Origin: Pelomonas sp. Root1237 | GTDB taxonomy: Bacteria; Pseudomonadota; Gammaproteobacteria; Burkholderiales; Burkholderiaceae_C | Direction of reading: 5' to 3' | Assembly: GCF_001425055.1 (NCBI RefSeq) | Contig: NZ_LMDK01000012.1 | Coordinates: forward strand, 968,205-1,032,204 | DNA: 64,000 nt | Shown here: positions 59,301-64,000 of the stretch, piece after piece | How positions within the stretch are numbered: position 1 is the stretch's first letter | Layout: the number at the start of each line of letters is the position of its first letter | The notes under the pieces: model-generated | What the model was told of the DNA's origin: nothing | Database searches by the model: none | What the model saw: the letters and a program-made list of their open reading frames with translations, nothing else | Position numbers and translations under genes: made by a program

Positions 59301-60935
59301 GGCCAGGGTCTCGGTGGCGTGGTCCAGGAAATGCTGGTGCAGGCCGCGCACATTGGCAGAGCGATGCAGCAGGCCAGCCGGCGCCGGCAGCAGGGGCGCC
59401 AGGCGTTCGTCCTCGACGCGCAGCGGGTCGTCTTGCGGGTCGGGCACGGTGTCGGTGTTGTCGGGGCCTTCCGCGGCCATGGTCAACGCCTCACGTTGCA
59501 GGCGCTGGCGCTGGCGGCGGCGCAGCCAGTCGGCGCGGTCGTCCACATGGCGCTCGATGGCGTCGGCGATCTTGTGATCGGCGTCGGCCACTTCGGTCAG
59601 CAGCAGCTTGGGGTCGAACAGGGTCTGCGGCACCGGCACGTAGACGCAGATGCTGTCGCGCACGGCGAGGTCGATGGGCGAGAGGCCGGCTGCCGCTTCC
59701 AGCACCGTGTCCAGCTGCTCGATGGGCACGGGCAGGGCAGCCACGTCGAGCGTCGACGGGAAGAAGACCTGCCGGGCGGCGCGGGCGTTGACGGCGTCGC
59801 GCGGCAGCAGGCCCGCGGGCGGCAGCGTCAGCATCTGGTCGCCCAGGGCCACCGTGTCATCCCCCGCTGCGGCGGCTTCGGTCAGGTGTTCGGTGAATTG
59901 GTCGATGCGCGCCTGCCACAGGAAGCGCGTGCCGGCGCCGAGCCTGGCATTGGCCTCGGCGCGCGGCCGGCCACCCAGGCGAGCGACGGCGGCGCGATCG
60001 GCGAACAGCGGCTGCCAGGCGGTGTTGACGGCCACCAGCGCCAGCGGCACGCCGCTGGCATGCCAGGGCATGCTCTGGCTGTTGCCCAGCTGGGCCTCGC
60101 GGGCGAAGACGGCATGGGCCAGCGCATTGCGCCAGGTGTTGCCAGGCGCGGGCAGGGGCAGCCATTCGTCGGGCCAGGCATAGAAGACGGGGCGCGTAGC
60201 GTCCTGGCGCACCTGATCCTCGAAGGCTTCGGCGTCCAGGTCGCGCTCGCACTGGTCGAAGGGATCGGCGCCTTGAACGACGCGGTGCTCGATGGGTTCC
60301 AGCACGACGATGCCCACCTGCGGCAGCGGCCGCCCGGCGGCCAGCAGGGTGCGCAGGCTGCGGCCGGTGGCGCGGGCGAACAGCACGCTGCCGTCGGCGT
60401 CTGCCGGCATGGCGGGCGCCGGGTCGGCATTGGACAGCAGCCAGGGCGGTGCGACGACGGGCAGGTCCAGCAGGTCGAAGGAGAAGGCCGCGGGGACGAT
60501 GACCTCCTCGCCGCCTGCACTGAGCGCCATGCCGGGCTCGATGGTGATGCGGCGCGCGGTGTCGAGATCCAGGCCGGCTGCGGGCGGCGGCGCAGCGGCG
60601 GTATCAATCGCTGCGATGGCGTCGTCATCGAAAGCCAGGGCCAGGCCCTCGACCACGCCGGCGCTGAGGGCGCGATTGAGCAGGGCGATGCGGCGCGCCC
60701 GCTGGTTCTGCTCGGCCTCCAGCAGCGGCGCGGTCAGGGCACGGCCGGCGAAGGCGTTCATGCGCCGCTCGCCATCGGGCGCGGTGCGGCTGGACAGGCG
60801 GGGCTGCACGGCCACGGCGATCTCGCCGGAGCCCAGGGCAAGTCGCTGCCCTTGGCCGGTGCCGGCCGGCGGCGTGACCTTCAGCGCGACGATGCGCGCG
60901 CCGTCCAGGGCGGGGGTGCTGCGGTCGCTGGCCAT
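56322..60935 (-). CDS. Giant eCIS-locus protein (1537 aa), putative tip/fibre or spike-associated protein
   Basis: A 1537-residue protein with no signal peptide. Residues ~60-160 hold a module shared with the next two upstream genes: LLEAEQNQRARRIALLNRALSAGVVEGLALAF...ITIEPGMALSAGGEEVIVP. Around residues 550-650 lies a jelly-roll-like segment (LFAWVQLDREFPPRTLMLQWQ, WEHRAYWGENLIGWG, WHRLEIPAAALAL, GVAFTLYDGQALFG) seen in carbohydrate-binding-like extracellular proteins. Near 920-945 is a Gly/Ile-rich segment (GGVIGGGSIGGIIGGQ). A coiled coil spans ~1110-1170. The C-terminus (RVGMKVQLMDPVLDASHGVARIAAHAVV) looks like a short barrel repeat. It would fit a long fibre or tip protein of the injection particle. 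Its stop is six bases before the next gene. Confidence 0.65.
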   Translation of the reverse strand: MASDRSTPALDGARIVALKVTPPAGTGQGQRLALGSGEIAVAVQPRLSSRTAPDGERRMNAFAGRALTAPLLEAEQNQRARRIALLNRALSAGVVEGLALAFDDDAIAAIDTAAAPPPAAGLDLDTARRITIEPGMALSAGGEEVIVPAAFSFDLLDLPVVAPPWLLSNADPAPAMPADADGSVLFARATGRSLRTLLAAGRPLPQVGIVVLEPIEHRVVQGADPFDQCERDLDAEAFEDQVRQDATRPVFYAWPDEWLPLPAPGNTWRNALAHAVFAREAQLGNSQSMPWHASGVPLALVAVNTAWQPLFADRAAVARLGGRPRAEANARLGAGTRFLWQARIDQFTEHLTEAAAAGDDTVALGDQMLTLPPAGLLPRDAVNARAARQVFFPSTLDVAALPVPIEQLDTVLEAAAGLSPIDLAVRDSICVYVPVPQTLFDPKLLLTEVADADHKIADAIERHVDDRADWLRRRQRQRLQREALTMAAEGPDNTDTVPDPQDDPLRVEDERLAPLLPAPAGLLHRSANVRGLHQHFLDHATETLAVRPGDVLFAWVQLDREFPPRTLMLQWQIANSWEHRAYWGENLIGWGLDGTPSRLQQSTDQPHMVPTPGRWHRLEIPAAALALEDTTVSGVAFTLYDGQALFGPVGVLRDNQETVWLDPKTRDSGTLRGEGESWDFVDPGDADTAFENAYDTSANAKGERESAELATLLADPLIAGRKLAPITGDDSKLDPTEADAIKRGFQPLAALIQANGLRQTVADLSGRIDEADDAVNLGYLRVQTDMYRLRQTVLKQSQASRFAVSPALTQIADLDNASATREQLSDFYGTVKSEAQLKRPDGATAPPIFPIRTRTGGVAPVPMPRGIARAGAGVTESAAALNVTSNVGIGRSVGGFMTPAPSPIRVIETPISAFTPVAPRIGGVIGGGSIGGIIGGQVALDPHINLAGLVPLAPAATAPPPSTKVTDSSALTGKAEIRTTSIASRLERPRAIEAKDFTVATRLEVISKLAALGLDLDELEVPGIAQKQTVNGVVKEFDPGGQPLRAAPIKLSALRVRFADISFDPDPEDKARDESAYFLGGVDLSDHTIAVLRAAEGIVRKYRDALARCQKSLAAIDVSLGGLASRLALVERELAESRQDVATARALLAEDQQRAAALNASRDAIIAEHVKFLAFARARIGSRTVALPSRLLDSALEPDAVPACLADHDDPPGDVAAMIGIVRQAPVDWFPAMRAHLRLLDTHFVADRVLTALPLTATAITSSSFSALTLFNGLAGGASQQVAFNAVRAQAESVSLARSEALPFAAVALSSASLGLVGKIDLIARSASLADLAASNAERNLLNRRVTEELARIAQVATCLHARLSTVRAGIRLDWAERFSQFDTVGDLGDLSTLPHFAELDRDDREDIRDLASWLRRRADASQPRAVALMAALVRVCLLAASHSPAGQLLTGRLVRPIPIHPGVRFEVQPSLPDRLRVGMKVQLMDPVLDASHGVARIAAHAVVADIVGGIAHVSVTQTVQAGFTPSARSTVNFLLG

Positions 60936-60951
60936 GGTGATGGGCTCCGGT

Positions 60952-62832
60952 TCAACGCGGCTTGGCAGGCATGAAGCGCGCTGCCAGCACCTTGTCGAGA
61001 TTGGCCTTGCCGCGCGCCGGCACTTTGATGTCGGCCGACAGGCGCTGCGCCTCCTGGCCGCTGCTGCGCGAAAGCGTGCGGCCCATGTCGAGCAGCTGTT
61101 CGCTGCCGGCGAGCTTGTGCAGGGCCTCCTTGTCTTCCAGCAGGTCGGGGCGCTGGGCGGCCAGCTTGGCCAGGCCGTCTGCTACGCCCGGCGTGTTCAG
61201 CGCCGTGGCGACTTCGGCCACCGCGGTCTCGTCCATGGTCTTGCGCGCCTCCAGCTGAGCCAGCGCGGCATGGGCCATCAGCGGCTCGGAGAACTTGGCG
61301 GCGGACAGCAGCTTCACGGCCTCGGCCCGCGCCAGGGAATCGGAGCGGGCCAGCAGCTTTTCCACGCGTTCCGTTTCACCCAATGCCTTGAAACGCTCGC
61401 GGATGATGTTGTCGGGGTTGGGGCCTTCGTTGATGACGGCGACGGCCACGCCTTCCACCTCGGGGCGTAGCGACACATTGCGCCGCCGGGCATACCAGAG
61501 GGTGGTCTGGGCGTTGACGAGGCTGGCCCAGGCGGTGTCGACGGGGTCGGTGATGGCCGGCGGCGGGAACAGCCCGGTCTTCACCAGTCGCGTGTTCTCT
61601 AGCAGGCGCAGCGACTCCGCCGGTGAACGCCTGAGGGCCAGCCGCGTGGCAGGTACGACCAGGGCGCGCGTGAGTCGCTGCTGCAACTCGCGCGCCCGTT
61701 GCGCCAGGGCCTCGCGGGGCACGGGCACGAGGATGCTGACGAAGGTCGAGGCCTGGGCCTGGGCGGCCAGTTGCAGGTCGATGGGCGGCAGGGTCAGCGA
61801 CTCCTCGACCAGCATGGCGATCTCGTCCTGCGGCACCAACGTCAGCTCAGCATCGATGCCGGCGGGCAGCCAGCTCTGGCTGAAGTCCGCCGTGTTGACG
61901 GCCGCGGCTGGCAGGGGTCCCGCGGCCGGCAGGGCGGAGAAGAACTGGGCGGCGCTGGGCCGTCCGCCCAGGGGCCGCTTCATGACGTCGTCCAGCTGCG
62001 CCTGGTACTGGGCCAGGTGGGCCTCGCGCAGCAGGCGCGGCGCAAAGCCGAAGCCGAGCACGTCGGCGTGCGACTGGCCGGCGGTGCGGCGGGCGAGGTG
62101 GACGTCGATCCAGCGCACCGTGTCGCCGGTCAGTGCCACCAGGGCCAGGGCCAGGGTTTCGGCCGGCAGGCTGGGGCCGGCCTGCTGCACGAAGACCTCG
62201 CGCGCAAGCTCGCCGCGCAGCGCGTCGACGCGGTCGCCAGGTGCGTCGGCCACGTAATGCAGCGTCAGCGCGCTGGCCTCGACGATGTCGCCCGGCTCCA
62301 CGGTGCGCTCGGCATCCAGGCCGGTGGGGTAGCTGGAGACCGGGTTGGCGCTGAACTCCAGCGCGCGCAGGCCCAGCACGAAGATGCCGGTGCGGTTGCG
62401 CAGCGGCGGGGTCAGCAGCTTCTTCTTGCCGCTGAGTTGCTGGGCCAGCGTCTGCAGCTGGAAGAGCTGGGCCAGGGACACCCGCACCGGCCCGGTCAGC
62501 GCGACCAGCTCGCCGGCCGTCGTGTAGCCAAAGCCCGGGCTGACCTGCAGCTCGGTCGCCACGCTGCCCTGGGACACTTCCAGCCCCTCGACCACGCCCG
62601 CGCCGAGCGCCCGCGCGAAGCCGGCCTGGCGGGCCAGGAAATAGGACTGCTCGCGGGTCAGGTCGCGCGCGGCGAGGAATTTGCCGTCGAACCAGCGCGG
62701 CCGCACGCGGTGCGACTCCTCCACCATCAGATTGGCCTCGCGCAAGGTGCGTGCGGTGTCGACGCTGACGACGGTGCGCTGGGTGCCGCTGGCGGCGCCG
62801 ATTGAGACCTGGGGGGCTTTCTGGATGGCCAT
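60952..62832 (-). CDS. eCIS-locus tip/fibre-adaptor-like protein (626 aa)
   Basis: A 626-residue protein whose N-terminal third contains the phage-tail-like module RPRWFDGKFLAARDLTREQSYFLARQAGFARALGAGVVEGLEV, then LQVSPGFGYTTAGELVAL. The core (E/DQ.Y...R......L..G.GVV.GL, then V.PG.A.D..G..I) is shared with the genes on either side. The remainder is helical, with a C-terminal ~200 residues rich in Ala/Leu/Glu (HEAT-like: LARAEAVKLLSAAKFSEPLMAHAALAQLEA). ATG 62832 has GGAG upstream; a TTG at 62844 is less likely. It starts 12 bases after the upstream gene stop. A baseplate or fibre-attachment role is inferred. Confidence 0.65.
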   Translation of the reverse strand: MAIQKAPQVSIGAASGTQRTVVSVDTARTLREANLMVEESHRVRPRWFDGKFLAARDLTREQSYFLARQAGFARALGAGVVEGLEVSQGSVATELQVSPGFGYTTAGELVALTGPVRVSLAQLFQLQTLAQQLSGKKKLLTPPLRNRTGIFVLGLRALEFSANPVSSYPTGLDAERTVEPGDIVEASALTLHYVADAPGDRVDALRGELAREVFVQQAGPSLPAETLALALVALTGDTVRWIDVHLARRTAGQSHADVLGFGFAPRLLREAHLAQYQAQLDDVMKRPLGGRPSAAQFFSALPAAGPLPAAAVNTADFSQSWLPAGIDAELTLVPQDEIAMLVEESLTLPPIDLQLAAQAQASTFVSILVPVPREALAQRARELQQRLTRALVVPATRLALRRSPAESLRLLENTRLVKTGLFPPPAITDPVDTAWASLVNAQTTLWYARRRNVSLRPEVEGVAVAVINEGPNPDNIIRERFKALGETERVEKLLARSDSLARAEAVKLLSAAKFSEPLMAHAALAQLEARKTMDETAVAEVATALNTPGVADGLAKLAAQRPDLLEDKEALHKLAGSEQLLDMGRTLSRSSGQEAQRLSADIKVPARGKANLDKVLAARFMPAKPR

Positions 62833-62844
62833 GGCGGTCTCCAA

Positions 62845-63759
62845 TCAAATACCGAAGACGGCCGCCAGCGCATCGGCGGGATAGGCGAAACGGCGGCTGG
62901 TGTTGTCGATGTGGGCGGCGTCCAGCGCCGTGAAGACCGGCGTGGGGCGCGTGCCGGCGGGCACGGCGGCCGGCGCTTCGACGGTGGGGATCAGCAGTCG
63001 CGCGAGGAAAAGCGAGGTCGGGTCGGCCAGCGAGTCCGAGCCGTCGGCCGCCGCGCCGTGTTCGGGCAGGGGCGGCAAGGCCTCGCCGTCGGGACGGGCG
63101 AGGTCGTGGGCGTGCGGGTTGGTGGCGTCGTTCCAGCCGTCGAGCAAGGCCTCGCGCAGCGCGTCGGGCCGGTCGGCCGGGGCCAGCGCCCTCACGGCCT
63201 GGAAGCGCGAGCGGGGCAGGAAGTCGGTGGCCGGCGCGTCTTTCGCGTCGGGCCGCAGCACCAGCTCAAGTCGGAAAGCGTCGCGCACGCGGTTGGGCAC
63301 GAGGGCGTCGGTGGCGTCGAAGGCGCCTTGCGCGAAGCTGGGCGTGCGGCCGCGGGCCTGGGGTGTGAAGCGCAGGAAGAGGTCGGCCACGATGCCTTGG
63401 GCGCCATGAGCGGCACGCAGCGCGTCGGCCGATTGCGCCAGGAACCAGGGTTCCAGGCGCACGCACCAGGAGCGCGGTACTTCGATAAGGCGGCCCAGGC
63501 GGTCGATGGCCAGGCCGGCGCCGACCTTGAGCTCGTGCTCGGTGCCTGCTTCGTTGGCGACCGCCTCGGCCTTGAGTCCGATCAGCGTGCCGGCACCGGC
63601 CAGGTAGGCCAGGGCGCGCGCCAGGCGGGAGCGGTGGTAGGTCTGCTCGTCGCGGAAGTCGTCGCTGCCCAGCAGTACGCCGGTGTCGTAGAAGGGGCGG
63701 TCGGGCCGGTCCAGGCGATCGGCGGCTTCCAGGGCATCGACTTCATCGAGGGCGTTCAT
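62845..63759 (-). CDS. eCIS-locus tip/fibre-adaptor-like protein (304 aa)
   Basis: A 304-residue protein carrying the shared module at residues ~22-110: RPFYDTGVLLGSDDFRDEQTYHRSRLARALAYLAGAGTLIGLKAEA, then LKVGAGLAIDRLGRLIEVP. In phage and eCIS tail proteins such segments mark attachment or tip proteins in which an initial DE.TYHR helix packs on the tail. The rest is helix-poor with no catalytic motif. ATG 63759 overlaps the upstream gene stop as ATGA, and the downstream gene begins 12 bases after its stop. Function by context only. Confidence 0.65.
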   Translation of the reverse strand: MNALDEVDALEAADRLDRPDRPFYDTGVLLGSDDFRDEQTYHRSRLARALAYLAGAGTLIGLKAEAVANEAGTEHELKVGAGLAIDRLGRLIEVPRSWCVRLEPWFLAQSADALRAAHGAQGIVADLFLRFTPQARGRTPSFAQGAFDATDALVPNRVRDAFRLELVLRPDAKDAPATDFLPRSRFQAVRALAPADRPDALREALLDGWNDATNPHAHDLARPDGEALPPLPEHGAAADGSDSLADPTSLFLARLLIPTVEAPAAVPAGTRPTPVFTALDAAHIDNTSRRFAYPADALAAVFGI

Positions 63760-63983
63760 GGGATCAGTCCTCTGTCAATCGGCGTCACCGGGCGCCGCGG
63801 CACGATCAGGCCGGTTTCCACGCTCACGTCCAGCGACACCGGCTCGCTCTCCACGCCCTGGTCGTTGATGACGACGAGGGTGAAGCGGTGCTTGCCGGCC
63901 GCGAGCTTGTTCTCGACCAGCAGCACCGGTTTCTCCTGCTCCAGTGGCTTGCCGACAGGCAGCACGGCCATGGTGGGTCTCAC
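63756..63983 (-). CDS. Small Ig/fibronectin-like eCIS-locus protein
   Basis: A ~71-75-residue beta-type protein: LLVENKLAAGKHRFTLVVINDQGVESEPVSLDVSVETGLIVPRR has the alternating pattern and the VV(I/D)..G..S.P motif of an Ig-like fold, as in small structural tail proteins. Two starts are plausible: GTG 63983, which overlaps a TGA stop of an upstream frame as GTGA, or ATG 63971 with GGTGAG upstream. The stop overlaps the 304-residue gene as ATGA. Translation coupling suggests a stoichiometric partner of that protein. Confidence 0.55.
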   Translation of the reverse strand: MRPTMAVLPVGKPLEQEKPVLLVENKLAAGKHRFTLVVINDQGVESEPVSLDVSVETGLIVPRRPVTPIDRGLIP

Positions 63984-64000
63984 CGCACGGGGCCGAGATA
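63980..64000 (-). CDS. Tail end of an upstream CDS (six residues visible)
   Basis: Reading from the window edge, the frame TAT CTC GGC CCC GTG CGG ends in TGA at 63982-63980, overlapping the GTG start of the next gene as GTGA. This matches the tightly overlapping style of the operon, so it is probably the 3' end of the preceding eCIS gene. Only six codons are seen, so the identity is unknown. Confidence 0.3.
   Translation of the reverse strand, partial: YLGPVR

Noticed and set aside
59088-60974. 628-codon open frame on the plus strand opposite the giant eCIS gene
   Set aside because: Antisense shadow without a ribosome-binding site or motifs; the minus frame is co-linear with its operon.

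Overview
The window is about 64 kb of very GC-rich, densely coded DNA. It most likely comes from a betaproteobacterium of the order Burkholderiales, close to the Roseateles/Mitsuaria/Rubrivivax group. This is an inference from gene content and codon style, not from a database search. Supporting signs are the thiC-thiO-thiS-thiG-thiDE operon, gcvTHP behind a tandem glycine riboswitch, exosortase-type PEP-CTERM proteins, a LpxO/LpxL-like pair and GGDEF proteins. No rRNA, tRNA, CRISPR array, transposase or prophage integrase was seen.

Layout. 1-7.1 kb holds housekeeping and catabolic genes: a 5'-truncated threonine-dehydrogenase-like SDR, a MipA/OmpV protein, a DUF962 protein, a Baeyer-Villiger-type monooxygenase, a hydrolase coupled to metY, a CBS-domain protein and aroC. 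7.2-16.2 kb holds a PEP-CTERM protein, an RND efflux pair, a VapBC-type module and a LysR/MFS divergent pair. 16.2-22.1 kb is the thiamine operon under a TPP riboswitch. 22.2-25.6 kb has a second PEP-CTERM protein with a sigma-54-like promoter, a LysR/oxidoreductase divergent pair and DUF72. 25.6-34.9 kb has a proline-rich repeat protein, two diguanylate cyclases, a TANGO2-like protein and L-serine dehydratase. 35.0-39.7 kb is the glycine cleavage operon. 39.8-48.5 kb has a third PEP-CTERM protein, a TolB-propeller/amidohydrolase fusion, and an operon of an acyltransferase, LpxO and a SARP-like ATPase regulator. 48.5-64.0 kb, all on the minus strand and very tightly packed, looks like the distal part of an extracellular contractile injection system (eCIS) locus. 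It holds several tip/fibre-like proteins, a possible tape-measure-type protein, an AAA+ ATPase, and a 1293-residue DUF4157 protein with a nuclease-like C-terminus, followed by a coupled small membrane protein. The sheath, tube and baseplate genes would lie beyond the right edge.

The most unusual signal is a pair of ~265-bp, highly palindromic elements at 16265-16529 and 52774-53039. Both have the same architecture: a ~30-bp outer stem enclosing two ~100-nt hairpins joined by a 7-nt linker. The stem sequences differ but stay paired, and short core motifs are conserved. Within each element the two hairpin cores look like inverted copies of each other. One copy sits inside the variable arm of the TPP riboswitch. 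The other exactly fills the gap between the eCIS ATPase and the DUF4157 gene. I read this as a candidate undescribed structured mobile element.

How the genes work together. The thi operon makes both thiamine moieties and couples them. GcvTHP with SdaA would take glycine towards pyruvate via serine. The acyltransferase/LpxO pair would tailor lipid A. The PEP-CTERM proteins would be sorted to the surface by an exosortase encoded elsewhere. The eCIS region would build and load a contractile injection particle.
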